Below, piece after piece: positions 1 through 9,184 of a stretch of DNA of 32,279 bases. The stretch comes from an uncultured Clostridia bacterium (GTDB taxonomy: Bacteria > Bacillota > Clostridia > Oscillospirales > Ruminococcaceae). The translations under genes and the position numbers were made by a program. The notes under the pieces were generated by a model. The model was not told the origin of the DNA and did no database searches. It saw nothing but the letters and a program-made list of their open reading frames with translations. Numbering within the stretch: position 1 is the first letter of the stretch; every line of letters starts with the position of its first letter. The DNA is taken from contig CANRFR010000018.1 of assembly GCA_947629945.1 (NCBI GenBank), positions 1-32,279 of the forward strand. Reading direction: 5' to 3'.

Positions 1-91
1 GTTCTCGAAGTGTATATTCGGAGAACATTCAATGAAAGTTGGGGATAATATTTTCTTGGGGATAATATAAAAAAGATTGAAGAAAGTGTCC

Positions 92-135
92 AAAAACACC
101 TCCGCTAAATGCCTTAATAAGTAGGAGGTGTTTTT
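92..135 (+). promoter_or_regulatory. Perfect 12-bp inverted repeat overlapping a ribosome binding site
   Basis: The arm at 92-103 (AAAAACACCTCC) is the exact reverse complement of 124-135 (GGAGGTGTTTTT), with a 20-nt loop. The right arm contains the AGGAGGT ribosome site of the small gene that starts at 137, and it ends in a T run. The structure could act as a rho-independent terminator of an upstream gene, or as a hairpin that hides the ribosome site. Both readings are inference; the repeat itself is directly visible. Confidence 0.7.
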
Positions 136-136
136 T

Positions 137-313
137 ATGCTAAATGATACAGAAGAACTACAAAAAGACTTTGACTTCTTTTTGGCACAGCGGCTGCTAA
201 AAAAGCTGCTTGACGAGGGGATGATAACATCGGGCGAATTTGACAAAATAACCGAGAAAAACCGTCAAACTTTCTCTCCGTATTTATCCGATATAATGCC
301 AAAAACAACTTGA
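137..313 (+). CDS. Small hypothetical protein upstream of serine recombinases
   Basis: This 58-residue protein is rich in Leu, Lys, Asp and Phe, has no membrane segment, and begins MLNDTEELQKDF. I chose the ATG at 137 over the in-frame GTG at 128 because AGGAGGT lies 7 nt before it and the GTG sits inside that ribosome site. The middle part (LLDEGMITSGEFDKI) looks like the short helical SHOCT-type segments seen in small proteins of mobile elements, but this is only a resemblance. It precedes the recombinase cluster by about 50 nt on the same strand, so it probably belongs to the same integration module. No function can be assigned. Confidence 0.6.
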   Translation: MLNDTEELQKDFDFFLAQRLLKKLLDEGMITSGEFDKITEKNRQTFSPYLSDIMPKTT

Positions 314-362
314 CTTACTTCGTTTTTAGAGTCAATATAGTACCTAAGGAAAGCGAGGTGTG

Positions 363-1926
363 ATGATGTTTAGTATAACCAAAATTGACGAATTTCAGCC
401 TGTCCAAAAGGAGAATAAAACCAGAGTTGCAGCATATTGCCGAGTATCTACGGACAGCGATGAACAGCAAACAAGTCTTGATACACAGCGTTCGCATCAC
501 GAAAGCTATATCAAGACAAATTCAGAGTGGGAGTTCGCGGGAGTTTATTTTGATGAAGGTGTAACAGAGACTAAAAAGGAAATCCGTAAAGGACTGATGA
601 CACTGATTTCCGATTGTAAAAAAGGAAAGATAGATTTGATTTTAACCAAGTCCATCAGCAGATTTTGTCGCAATATAACCGATTGTCTTGAACTTGTTCG
701 ACTGTTGCTTGACATCAATGTTTACATATTTTTTGAAAAAGAAAATCTGAATACGGGTTCTATGGAAAGTGAACTCATGCTTTCGATTTTCGGAACTCTT
801 GCAGAGAACGAATCAGTGTCGATTTCGGGAAACGAGAAATGGAGTATTCAAAACCGATTTAAGAACGGTACTTACATTATCGCTTACCCGCCCTACGGAT
901 ATACCACAGTTGACAGAGAAATGGTAATTGTGCCTGAACAAGCGGAGGTCGTCAGACAGATTTTTGCGGAGTGCCTAAACGGTAAAAGTGCAGGGGGTTA
1001 TAGCCAAAGAACTGAACGAGCAAGGCATTGTTGCGAAAAAGGGCGGCAAGTGGACATCAACCTCTGTTCTTGCAATTATACGAAACGAAAAATATACGGG
1101 TGACGCTTTGTTTCAGAAAACCTATACCGACAGCAGCTTTAACCGCCACAAAAATAACGGCGAATATAATCAATACCTTTGTGCGGAACATCACGAACCT
1201 ATAATAAGTCACGAGGTTTACGAAAAAGCAAATGAACTTGTAAACAGACGCGGTAAAGAAAAAGGCAACGGTGAGAATACGCAAAAGTATCTGAACCGCT
1301 ATGAGTTTTCGGGAAAAATCAAGTGCGGAGAGTGCGGAAGTTCCTTTAAGCGCAGAACACATAAAACTCCGGGCGGAGATTATACTGCTTGGTGCTGCAG
1401 CCGGCATATTGAGGACAAAAATGCCTGTGGTATGAAATTTATCACCGATGACGATGTTAAAACGGCTTTTGTTACAATGATAAACAAGCTGATATTTTCA
1501 CAGCAAGTCCTTTTGAAACCTTTGCTTAAAAATGTGGAATCACTTAGTCACGAGGGAATATCCGAAGAACTTAAAGCAGTTGAAATAGAAATCTGTCAGC
1601 TTAACGAAAGAAAACAGGTTCTTGCAAATTTAGGTGTCAGCGGATTGTTAGAGCCGCCGATTTTGCAAAAGGAAAACAATGCCATTATAGCCGAAAGCGA
1701 GAAATTGCAAACCAAAAAGAACAGCCTTTTATCCGCCGCAAGCGTAGATAATGAAAAGATAGAGGCTCTGAAATATCTTATAAGGTTTGTGCAAAGCGGT
1801 ACAATGCTGACGGATTACGATAAAGACCTCTTTGAAAAAGTTGTAGAGAAAATCACGGTAATTTCACGGAAAGAGATTGAATTTAAATTGTTCTGCGGAT
1901 TAAACTTGAAAGAAAGGTTGAACTAA
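363..1926 (+). pseudogene. Large serine recombinase, frameshifted
   Basis: The N-terminal resolvase domain contains [11 protein letters not shown], with the likely nucleophile Ser29, and ISRFCRN (usually SRFARN). The C-terminal half carries the recombinase domain, a CxxC zinc ribbon (KCGECG, then WCC and NACG), and a coiled-coil tail. The two halves lie in different frames. They join at a five-G run (993-997), where removing one G restores the family-typical order KSAG-VIAKELNEQG. The translated N-terminal frame runs on to 1103 and the C-terminal frame is open from about 988. The usual DDGISG motif is replaced by DEGVTE. The start is one of two ATGs (363 or 366) behind a GAGGTG site. It is a pseudogene unless the extra G is a sequencing error. 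The family inserts and excises integrative elements through a serine-DNA intermediate. Confidence 0.85.
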
Positions 1927-1928
1927 AA

Positions 1929-2357
1929 ATGTCACATCTACCTTATGGATATGTTATCGAAAACGGAGAAATCCGCATTGACGAAGAGAAAGCAGACAAG
2001 GTCAAAGAACTGTTTGACGCATATATTTCGGGACTGTCCCTCCAATCTGCCGCACAAAAAGCAGGACTTGACTTGTTTCACGGCAGTGTTGGGAAAATGC
2101 TCCGTAACAAGCGGTATCTCGGTGATGAGTTTTACCCGTCCATTATTGATGCAGCGACCTTTGAAAAAGCCGAGGAGGTCAGAACGGCAAAAGCCGCAGC
2201 ACTTGGCAGAACGGGCAGAACAAAGGAGCCTAGCCAAACATCAAAGACTAAAGCCGCAGCCGCATTTGTTATGCCAACGGTAGAATGTAAATTTTCCAAC
2301 CCATTCAAACAAGCAGAATACATTTACAGCAAAATCAAGGAGGAAAACGATGAGTAA
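1929..2357 (+). CDS. Short recombinase-domain protein of a serine recombinase cluster
   Basis: This 142-residue protein lacks the catalytic resolvase domain but resembles the central recombinase (DNA-binding) domain of large serine recombinases. It shows the pattern [21 protein letters not shown], then a helix, then [14 protein letters not shown], which parallels the [11 protein letters not shown] segment of its neighbours. The Ala/Lys-rich C-terminus looks unstructured. It starts 2 nt after the stop of the broken recombinase and overlaps the next gene by 8 nt (ATGAG within the last codons), so the genes are translationally coupled. Short middle genes of this kind accompany paired recombinases in clostridial elements. 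A role as accessory DNA-binding subunit or directionality factor is inference. Confidence 0.75.
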   Translation: MSHLPYGYVIENGEIRIDEEKADKVKELFDAYISGLSLQSAAQKAGLDLFHGSVGKMLRNKRYLGDEFYPSIIDAATFEKAEEVRTAKAAALGRTGRTKEPSQTSKTKAAAAFVMPTVECKFSNPFKQAEYIYSKIKEENDE

Positions 2358-3918
2358 AAACATAACGCTAATTCCCGCACGAAAAACCATAGGAAACGCT
2401 GTGCAGGAAGAAGAAAAGCCGAAACTGAGAGTTGCCGCATACTGCCGTGTCAGTACGGACAGCGATGAGCAGGCAACAAGTTATGAAACACAAAAAGAGC
2501 ATTATACGGCATTTATACAGAATAATCCGGACTGGAAACTTGCCGGGATATTCGCCGATGACGGAATCAGCGGCTGTAACACCAAAAAGCGTGATGAGTT
2601 TAACCGAATGATAAACGAGTGTCTTGCGGGCAACATAGATATGATTGTCACAAAGTCAATCAGCCGTTTTGCTCGAAACACTCTTGACTGCTTGAAATTC
2701 ATCAGACTTCTCAAAGAAAAGAATATCCCCGTATTCTTTGAAAAAGAGAACATAAACACAATGGATACCAAAGGCGAGGTACTTCTTACTATTATGGCAA
2801 GTCTTGCACAACAAGAGAGCCAGAGCCTTTCACAGAATGTCAAGTTGGGATTGCAATACCGTTATCAGAACGGACAGGTGCAGGTAAATCACAATCGTTT
2901 CCTCGGATATACCAAAGACGAGGACGGTCATTTGATTATTGAACCCGCCGAGGCGGAAATCGTAAAGAGAATTTACCGTGAATACTTGCAAGGTTCGAGC
3001 TTAAAACAAATTGGTGACGGACTTGAGGCTGATGGTATTCTCACGGCGGCGGGAAATCGGAAATGGCGACCGGAAGCTCTAAAGAAAATTCTTCAAAACG
3101 AGAAGTACATCGGTGACGCTCTGCTGCAAAAGACATACACCGTAGATTTTCTAACCAAGAAAAGAGTGAAAAACAACGGTATTGTTCCGCAATACTATGT
3201 GACCGACAATCACGAAGCGATTATCCCCCGCGACCTTTTTATGAGGGTTCAAGAAGAAATGCAGCGCAGAGCAAATCTTCACAGCGGCAAAGACCGAAAG
3301 AAACGGGTTTACAGCAGTAAGTACGCTCTATCAAGCATTGTGTACTGCTCCAAATGCGGTGACATCTTCCGCAGAATTGTATGGAACAATCGCGGAAAAC
3401 ATTCTGTGGTTTGGAGGTGCGTAACAAGAATAGAGAGCGGACCGAATGCCTGCGATGCCGATACCATTCAGGAAACGGAACTTCAAGAGGCAGTGGTAAA
3501 AGCTATCAACAGTATCCTCGCTCGGAAAAGCACTGCTATCGGTGTTCTGCAAGAGAACATCGAGGAAGTCTTAAAGCAAGAGAATTCTCCCGCAAAGGAC
3601 ATTGACAGTCAGCTTGAAGAACTTCAAAAGCAGCTGTTGCAAAAGGCTAACAAGAATGAACAATACGACAGCTTGGTGGAACAGATATACAAGCTGCGTG
3701 AGGAAAAGCAGAAGTTACTCAGTGACAAGGCGGAAATGGAGGGTATAAAGCAGAGCATTTATAATATGAAAGCGTTTCTGAACAGCCAAATGACCGACAT
3801 TGAGGAGTTCAATGAGGAGTTGGTCAGACGGTTGGTGGAGAAAGTCACGGTATACGATGACAGGTTCGAGGTAGAGCTTAAATCCAAGCTATCGGTGGAC
3901 ATTACGAGGAGTAAGTAA
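2350..3918 (+). CDS. Large serine recombinase (site-specific integrase)
   Basis: An intact 522-residue protein. The resolvase domain (about residues 26-165) has [10 protein letters not shown] with catalytic Ser35, DDGISG, and [11 protein letters not shown]. The recombinase domain (about 180-290) has [16 protein letters not shown]. The zinc ribbon uses Cys333, Cys336, Cys357 and Cys368. A Lys/Glu/Gln-rich coiled coil (about 400-480) and the C-terminal VEKVTVYDD segment match the usual length of this family. It catalyses conservative integration and excision between short att sites. The ribosome site AAGGAGG is near 2338 and the gene is coupled to the small recombinase-domain protein upstream. 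A terminator follows directly, so it ends the operon. It is likely the active integrase of the left element, since its upstream paralogue is broken. Confidence 0.95.
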   Translation: MSKNITLIPARKTIGNAVQEEEKPKLRVAAYCRVSTDSDEQATSYETQKEHYTAFIQNNPDWKLAGIFADDGISGCNTKKRDEFNRMINECLAGNIDMIVTKSISRFARNTLDCLKFIRLLKEKNIPVFFEKENINTMDTKGEVLLTIMASLAQQESQSLSQNVKLGLQYRYQNGQVQVNHNRFLGYTKDEDGHLIIEPAEAEIVKRIYREYLQGSSLKQIGDGLEADGILTAAGNRKWRPEALKKILQNEKYIGDALLQKTYTVDFLTKKRVKNNGIVPQYYVTDNHEAIIPRDLFMRVQEEMQRRANLHSGKDRKKRVYSSKYALSSIVYCSKCGDIFRRIVWNNRGKHSVVWRCVTRIESGPNACDADTIQETELQEAVVKAINSILARKSTAIGVLQENIEEVLKQENSPAKDIDSQLEELQKQLLQKANKNEQYDSLVEQIYKLREEKQKLLSDKAEMEGIKQSIYNMKAFLNSQMTDIEEFNEELVRRLVEKVTVYDDRFEVELKSKLSVDITRSK

Positions 3919-3931
3919 ATATGGTTTCGTT

Positions 3932-3971
3932 AAGCACTTTGTGGTAGTTATTTCACGCAGAGTGCTTTTTT
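3932..3971 (+). terminator. Rho-independent terminator after recombinase operon
   Basis: AAGCACT at 3932-3938 pairs with AGTGCTT at 3961-3967, with additional inner pairing (TGTG with CACG), followed by a run of T residues. It lies 14 nt after the recombinase stop codon. Confidence 0.75.
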
Positions 3972-4002
3972 GTGTACTTTAGTGGTTTTGCTCAAAAACA
4001 TA

Positions 4003-4031
4003 TTGAAATTTTTAGTAAAATGGTGTATAAT
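4003..4031 (+). promoter_or_regulatory. Sigma-70/A-type promoter
   Basis: TTGAAA (4003-4008), a 17-nt spacer, then TATAAT (4026-4031). It points toward the decayed regulator and the 546-residue protein, and probably drives the latter with a leader of about 240 nt. Confidence 0.75.
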
Positions 4032-4142
4032 ATATATTTAAAGGGAGTGTGCCATAACTACATCGGATATGATAAGTGTACTATGTTAAACGAAGAATAT
4101 AGGCATAGTGGAATCAGTAAGGTGCTTCGGTAGTCACCGTAG

Positions 4143-4307
4143 AATTTTAGTAAAAAGCTGAAGTGCGGTACAGTGTCCTTTGAGAAAATGATGAAGATTG
4201 CAGAGGCACTGGATGTAGGCTATGAGCAAACATTTGTTCTGCCGGATGGAAAAAATATCAGTTGCAAAGGAGTTTGGAGATGGACAAAAAAATACTGTAC
4301 CAAGTAG
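4143..4307 (+). pseudogene. Remnant of an XRE-type HTH regulator
   Basis: The frame from 4143 to the TAG at 4305-4307 reads KCGTVSFEKMMKIAEALDVG and continues YEQTFVLPDG. This matches the C-terminal half of small Cro/XRE-like repressors. A stop (TAG, 4140-4142) precedes it, and no intact N-terminal HTH helix pair is in frame, so this looks like a decayed gene. The frame overlaps the start of the next gene by 28 nt in another phase. It originally may have regulated the downstream gene from the promoter at 4003-4031. Family assignment is by sequence resemblance only. Confidence 0.55.
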
Positions 4308-5920
4308 ATATAAGAGAGTGGATAGAACAGGCATTTGGAAACGAAATGATGATACCAGTGTATGGATCAATTAAAAACCAAAAATATGACATTTTTATCC
4401 AAAGTTATTTAATACCTGTGCAAGACGCAGAACAGCAATTAGAAAAAGACACTTATGATATAGGTTCTTTAAGACCGGGTTTTACAGTATATGGTGCTTG
4501 GGAGGATTCCGAAGTTGTTTATGATAGGTTTAATAGTGGTATCGGAGCTGAGCCACTTGTGATTGTTAGAGATTATGATGGGCTGGCAGAATCTACCATC
4601 GAAATTGTCGAGGAATTTAGGCTTTTATTTAATTTGTATTTTAATAATACTGCAAACGAGTACAAGGACTTAGTCGATAATATCGTAGCGGTTCGCATAA
4701 AAAATGACGGAATAGTGGAGATACACAAAAAATATTTAAAGCGTTATCTAGCTGTTAAGAAAATGGCTTTAGTATTACATATGGATAGTAGATGTATTTT
4801 TTACGAATATAATCCTTTGTTGAAAGATAATAGCTTAGAATATAGGAGCGGGGATAATACGATTTATTATACATTGCATATTGGAAAGTGCAATACAGGG
4901 TGCAAAATGGAAAATTTCTCCATTTTATTTGGCAAGAAAATAGTATGCGGATGTGATATAAAAGATAGTGGAGTATGGCCTTATGATGCAGAGAAGAAAT
5001 ACATAGATTTTATTATTGGATTAGATGAAGATGGAAATGAAATTAAATATACATCAGATCCAAGTAAATTGAGCAACCATTTTGAAGCAAATTCTGATGC
5101 ACCGGATTATTTAACACCAGTTTTCTTTGATTCTGCCGTACTGGAAAAATACTATTCAAAACCTGAAGTATATAAGATTGAAGATGGCATTATAAGGTGT
5201 GGAACATTGTGGTCGTTGTTTATTGATAACCAGCAATCGGAATATGTCTCTGCGTATCTTGGTGATTTAGGAAGAGACTTACCGAGCGAACAGGAACAAT
5301 ATTATTGGCGAAGCTTTAATAAGGCAATTGCGGGGAAACTAAGTGAAGTAAAGTTTAAACGAGATTTTTTAGCACAAGCTACGAATTCGACATCAATAGA
5401 TTTTGTGTTTAAAAACACATATGTAAAAGTTAATAAAAAATTTTCAGACAAGATGGGTTGGAAATTATTTATTGACTTAGCCAAGCAAGATATATATAAT
5501 TTTGAAGGACTACGTGTACCTATAAATAACTCGATACCAGAAATGGATATGCTTGTGTTATCTCTTGTTAAAGTTTTGTTAGATTCAATAAACGAGAAAG
5601 AAATCGTACGGCAGTTAACCGGAAACTATGAGAAATTAGTAGGAAGCATATCGAAATTGGAGGCATGGATGGTAGAATCGGGATTGCAAGGTTTTGAAGC
5701 ACATATAAAGTTTTTGAGGAACCTCCAAGACCTAAGATCAAGCGGGACAGGACACCGTAAAGGGAAGGAATATCAAAAGATAACAAAGGTTTTTAATATG
5801 CAAAAAGGAAATTACAAAGAAGCATTTGCGAACATTTTAGAGCAGGCAAATTCATTTTTGAACTATATTGACGAGAATATTAACTCAATGAAAATAGGCA
5901 AAACTGGAGAGCAATGGTAA
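4280..5920 (+). CDS. AT-rich 546-aa protein with candidate C-terminal HEPN domain
   Basis: No family was recognised over the whole length. The N-terminal about 430 residues are mixed alpha/beta with several Cys (for example CNTGC and CGC), and no membrane segment is visible. The C-terminal about 120 residues are helical and contain LRNLQDLRSSGTGHRKG, in which Arg486 and His492 fit the Rx4-6H motif of HEPN ribonucleases, followed by further predicted helices. The start at ATG 4280 has AAGGAG 9 nt upstream; an in-frame earlier TTG at 4262 has no ribosome site. The gene is visibly more AT-rich than the recombinases and lies at the downstream end of the element beside an orphan restriction-modification gene. 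That context and the motif make a single-gene antiphage (abortive infection) role plausible, but this is inference. Helix prediction could also reflect an unrelated fold. Confidence 0.6.
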   Translation: MDKKILYQVDIREWIEQAFGNEMMIPVYGSIKNQKYDIFIQSYLIPVQDAEQQLEKDTYDIGSLRPGFTVYGAWEDSEVVYDRFNSGIGAEPLVIVRDYDGLAESTIEIVEEFRLLFNLYFNNTANEYKDLVDNIVAVRIKNDGIVEIHKKYLKRYLAVKKMALVLHMDSRCIFYEYNPLLKDNSLEYRSGDNTIYYTLHIGKCNTGCKMENFSILFGKKIVCGCDIKDSGVWPYDAEKKYIDFIIGLDEDGNEIKYTSDPSKLSNHFEANSDAPDYLTPVFFDSAVLEKYYSKPEVYKIEDGIIRCGTLWSLFIDNQQSEYVSAYLGDLGRDLPSEQEQYYWRSFNKAIAGKLSEVKFKRDFLAQATNSTSIDFVFKNTYVKVNKKFSDKMGWKLFIDLAKQDIYNFEGLRVPINNSIPEMDMLVLSLVKVLLDSINEKEIVRQLTGNYEKLVGSISKLEAWMVESGLQGFEAHIKFLRNLQDLRSSGTGHRKGKEYQKITKVFNMQKGNYKEAFANILEQANSFLNYIDENINSMKIGKTGEQW

Positions 5921-6023
5921 CATAGAGATTTGCACTATCTATTTATATATTGTTCACGATGGATATGATATATTTCCCCAAACTGCACCACTGCTCTAAT
6001 CCTCGACGAAACGTTCCCTTTGA

Positions 6024-6110
6024 ATAAAAACGGGACAAGACAGACTTCCCATCAGCTCGGCGCACGTTGAGTGCGTCGTTTTGATGTCGCGCTCGGAAAA
6101 GCAGGTCTGA
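6024..6110 (+). other. In-frame remnant resembling the C-terminus of rRNA uracil methyltransferase; possible att junction
   Basis: This short open frame ends ISSAHVECVVLMSRSEKQ plus Val and a TGA at 6108-6110. From memory of the family, this resembles the C-terminal end of RlmD/RumA-type 23S rRNA (uracil-5-)methyltransferases, whose 3' end is a known insertion hotspot for integrative elements. Only about 28 codons remain and a stop precedes them, so it is not a gene here. It may be the regenerated or left-behind 3' end at an element boundary. The identification is tentative. Confidence 0.45.
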
Positions 6111-6472
6111 AAATCGCTTTGTATAGAGCCTTTTTCGGCAATGCGGCGCGGATTGACGGCTCTCCGAAAAGTTCGCTAAATCCCGTTGGGGAATATTTCC
6201 ACGGCGGGGTGGAGTTGACAGAATGGATGAAAATAGGGTCGTGTGGACGGGATTGTTGGGGTGGACAGGATGGATGTCGAAATTTTAAATTGTGGGATGA
6301 AGTACGAAAAGGTAAGTTTTATCGGCACCTGCTTTAATGCTATAATGTATGAATTACAAATCTGCAAAAATACCATATATTCGTATTATCTGCGGATTTC
6401 TGCCAGAGGTAGGTATCGATATAAAGATTGTTGAACCACACAAACAAATTATAAACCGGAGGAATTTTAGAT
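6111..6472 (+). promoter_or_regulatory. Intergenic region with a possible promoter before hsdM
   Basis: No supported gene lies here; together with 5921-6023 this is a gene-poor stretch of over 500 bases. A TATAAT hexamer at 6341-6346 lacks a good -35 at the proper distance. A G-rich stretch (about 6205-6275) with repeated GTGGA/ATGGA units precedes it. A GGAGGA ribosome site sits about 10 nt before the hsdM ATG. The 88-codon open frame at 6071-6337 has no ribosome site and odd composition, so it is not called. Confidence 0.35.
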
Positions 6473-8254
6473 ATGAATAAGCGACAACTGGCTGCCACAA
6501 TATGGAAATCGGCTAATGAAATGCGTTCCAAAATTGAAGCCAACGAGTACAAGGATTATATCTTAGGCTTTATTTTCTACAGGTATCTTTCCGAGAAGGA
6601 ACTGCACTTTTTCAAGAAACAGGGAATGTTAGCAAAGGACATAAAAGAAATGAACGAATCCGATGAGGAGTTTGTGAATTTCACGAAAGAGTCTATCGGC
6701 TTTTTTATCGCATATGAGAATCTATTCTCCACGTGGCTGGAAAGGGGTAGCGATTTTGATGTCTCTGATGTAAGAACGGCGTTGACTGTCTTTGACCGGC
6801 TCGTCAGCCCTTCTCATAAAAAAGTGTTTGAAAAGATTTTCAATACACTGCAAACTGGACTTTCTAAACTGGGAGAAACTGCGTCCACGCAGACAAAGTC
6901 CATTAACGAGCTTATCAAGCTGATTAGACGCATTCCTATGGATGGGCGGCAGGATTATGATGTCCTTGGGTTTATTTATGAGTATCTCATCAGTCAGTTC
7001 GCTGCCAATGCGGGCAAAAAAGCGGGCGAATTCTATACGCCACATGAGGTTTCGCTGCTCATGTCCGAGATTGTGGCAAATCATTTGAAGAACAGAAAGA
7101 AAATCCGTATATACGATCCCACATCCGGTTCCAGATCTCTATTAATAAATATGGGAACGGCAGCTGCCAAGTATATCAAAGGCGAAAACAAAATCAGCTA
7201 TTATGCGCAGGAACTGAAGGAGAACACCTACAACCTCATCAGAATGAACCTCGTGATGAGAGGTATCGATCCGGTCAATATTTATGTAAGAAACGGTGAT
7301 ACTTTGGAGGAAGACTGGCCATTTTTCGAGGAAGGTGATATTGAGCATTATCAGCTTGTCCGTGTAGACGCCGTGGTATCCAATCCCCCCTATTCACAGA
7401 AATGGAATCCGAAAAATAAGAAGCATGACGCTCGTTTTTCTGACTATGGCATAGCACCAAAGGGTAAGGCGGATTATGCGTTTCTGCTACATGATCTATA
7501 TCACTTGGAGAAGGATGGGATTATGACGATAGTCCTTCCTCATGGCGTTCTCTTCCGTGGAAATGAAGAATATACAATTCGGAAGAACCTGATAGAGAAA
7601 AATAACATTGATGCTATTATTGGGCTCCCTGGTAATATTTTTTTCGGCACATCTATTCAAACACTAATCATGGTGTTGAAGCGTGAAAGGACAGAGACGG
7701 ATGTCCTTATTATCGATGCATCGAAGGGATATGAAAAAGCCGGAAAGAGCAACAGACTGCGTTCTTCGGATATCAAGCGTATTGTAGACTGCATCCGTAC
7801 TCGTGCTGTTATCCCTGGATTTTCCGCACGAGTGGGCAAAGAAAAAATCAAGGAGAACGACTATAATCTAAATATTTCTCGTTATATTGACTCTTACGAA
7901 AAGCCGAAGCCTTGGGATTTACATTCCATTATGTTTGGCGGCATTCCGAATGCGGAGTTAGATTCCTTGAATGATTATTGGAAAGCGTTCCCAACACTCA
8001 AGGAGTATCTCTGCAAGTCGATTTCTGAAAGATACGTGGAAATGGTTTTCTCTGATATTGGGCAGGCAGTGAAGAATGAGATGTCTGTTATCAGCTACAA
8101 GGATAGCTTTGCTGCTGTTTTCGCAGATTTGCGGGAAAAACTTCGGGCGGTTCTTATAGAACAATATTCCACGATATCTGTACAAGCGGAGGAGGAAAGA
8201 GCCACTGAGGACATTTTTAAGAGGTTGGAATCTATTGCCGTGGCAGACGAATAA
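6473..8254 (+). CDS. hsdM: Orphan type I restriction-modification methylase subunit (HsdM)
   Basis: A 593-residue N6-adenine methyltransferase subunit. The N-terminal helical domain (about 1-150) is typical of HsdM, followed by GEFYTP (185-190). The SAM-binding motif I region is at 215-221, and catalytic motif IV NPPY is at 304-307 with SQKWNPK after it. HsdM normally methylates DNA in complex with the specificity subunit HsdS and restricts with HsdR. Neither HsdS nor HsdR is present nearby on either strand. Motif I reads DPTSGSR where DPxCGSG is usual, so two conserved positions are changed, including a Gly to Arg that may harm SAM binding. The start ATG follows GGAGGA by about 10 nt. It could be a decayed relic, or it could work with an HsdS encoded elsewhere. 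Confidence 0.92.
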   Translation: MNKRQLAATIWKSANEMRSKIEANEYKDYILGFIFYRYLSEKELHFFKKQGMLAKDIKEMNESDEEFVNFTKESIGFFIAYENLFSTWLERGSDFDVSDVRTALTVFDRLVSPSHKKVFEKIFNTLQTGLSKLGETASTQTKSINELIKLIRRIPMDGRQDYDVLGFIYEYLISQFAANAGKKAGEFYTPHEVSLLMSEIVANHLKNRKKIRIYDPTSGSRSLLINMGTAAAKYIKGENKISYYAQELKENTYNLIRMNLVMRGIDPVNIYVRNGDTLEEDWPFFEEGDIEHYQLVRVDAVVSNPPYSQKWNPKNKKHDARFSDYGIAPKGKADYAFLLHDLYHLEKDGIMTIVLPHGVLFRGNEEYTIRKNLIEKNNIDAIIGLPGNIFFGTSIQTLIMVLKRERTETDVLIIDASKGYEKAGKSNRLRSSDIKRIVDCIRTRAVIPGFSARVGKEKIKENDYNLNISRYIDSYEKPKPWDLHSIMFGGIPNAELDSLNDYWKAFPTLKEYLCKSISERYVEMVFSDIGQAVKNEMSVISYKDSFAAVFADLREKLRAVLIEQYSTISVQAEEERATEDIFKRLESIAVADE

Positions 8255-8496
8255 GATTTTCAGCATTATCGGTTTCCTTTCAAAAGTGGTAAGATTTGCA
8301 GTGTTTTGCGAAGTTACGGCGCGCCGCGCTATGTTGGAATGGGCGCTCGATTTTTACAGTTTCTCACGCAAATAGGCAAAACTCAGCAAGATGTGGCGGT
8401 CAAACGTAGTCAAAACGTAGTAGAAAATTGGGATTGCTTACTACTGCGGGATTTTCTCGTTGTTTTCCAAATAATGGAGGGTTTGCCAATAACAGA
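8255..8496. other. Intergenic region between convergent genes, nothing identified
   Basis: After the hsdM stop I see no gene with a ribosome site, no clear HsdS remnant and no strong terminator. A 66-codon frame (8306-8506) has no ribosome site and no recognisable product. The region separates the + strand hsdM from the convergent minus-strand genes. Confidence 0.4.
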
Positions 8497-9111
8497 TTAC
8501 TTTTGAGAATTTTCGTCCTCATCGTATGTCTGAGTAATAGTTCTATTTCTTAAAGTAACCTCAATCTTGGAGAGAATTTTAGCGGGATCCAAATCTTTGT
8601 GATCGTTTGACAGTTGAAGCTTTTCCGGCTTAATAAAAAATTGCGTTTTATCAGCAGCACCTTTATATCCAACGTACAAAACTATGATAGTATCGCCGTC
8701 ACGATCTTTTTTTACATCTACATTGATCCAGTAATCGGGATCGTCTTTGACTTTGCGTTTTATTTCTGGAGTATACCAATCATCTAGACGAATCAGTTTA
8801 GCATTTTTAAATATCTCACGATTCAGCGCCCTCAAACACTGTGACGTAAGTGAATGTATACTTATAATCTCAATTTGCTTTTGGCATCTAGGACAGTAGA
8901 GAGTAGTATCTTCCGAACGTTCTAATTCAATCTCCGGGTGCTTTGAACAGTGAAAATGAATTCCATCTTGATTACAATAATAATAGCGCAGTTCATCTGG
9001 TTCGTACCCATAGAAATTAGTGCAATCTCCGGGACTAGTATTTGGATTTCTATACAATGAGCATGTCCTAAATGAAATATCATCGTTTAGTCTATAAATT
9101 TTCTTGTCCAT
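8497..9111 (-). CDS. Hypothetical protein with zinc-binding Cys/His cluster
   Basis: This 204-residue protein starts MDKKIYRLNDD, with GGGAGGG 7 nt before the ATG at 9111; the upstream in-frame Met at 9150 lacks a site. Around residues 55-85 there is a Cys/His cluster (HFHCSKHPEIE then LYCPRCQ), consistent with a zinc ribbon. The C-terminal half is charged and ends in an acidic tail (YDEDENSQK). No enzyme motif or membrane segment was recognised. It lies 73 nt downstream of the GIY-YIG gene on the same strand and may be cotranscribed with it, suggesting a shared accessory or defence role. No function is assigned. Confidence 0.7.
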   Translation of the reverse strand: MDKKIYRLNDDISFRTCSLYRNPNTSPGDCTNFYGYEPDELRYYYCNQDGIHFHCSKHPEIELERSEDTTLYCPRCQKQIEIISIHSLTSQCLRALNREIFKNAKLIRLDDWYTPEIKRKVKDDPDYWINVDVKKDRDGDTIIVLYVGYKGAADKTQFFIKPEKLQLSNDHKDLDPAKILSKIEVTLRNRTITQTYDEDENSQK

Positions 9112-9184
9112 GATTTTGCCCTCCCAAGAACAATCATTTAATGTATGCAAATGTTTCTATAAAATAGTAAAGCTCTGAGACCTA

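Noticed and set aside
6205-6275. G-rich stretch considered as a possible G-quadruplex
   Set aside because: It does not contain four well-spaced runs of three or more G, so a stable quadruplex is not supported.
6071-6337. 88-codon open frame before hsdM
   Set aside because: No ribosome site, unusual composition, and it overlaps the methyltransferase-like remnant in another frame.
8306-8506. 66-codon open frame after hsdM, considered as an HsdS remnant
   Set aside because: No similarity to HsdS target-recognition or conserved helical regions was seen and there is no ribosome site.
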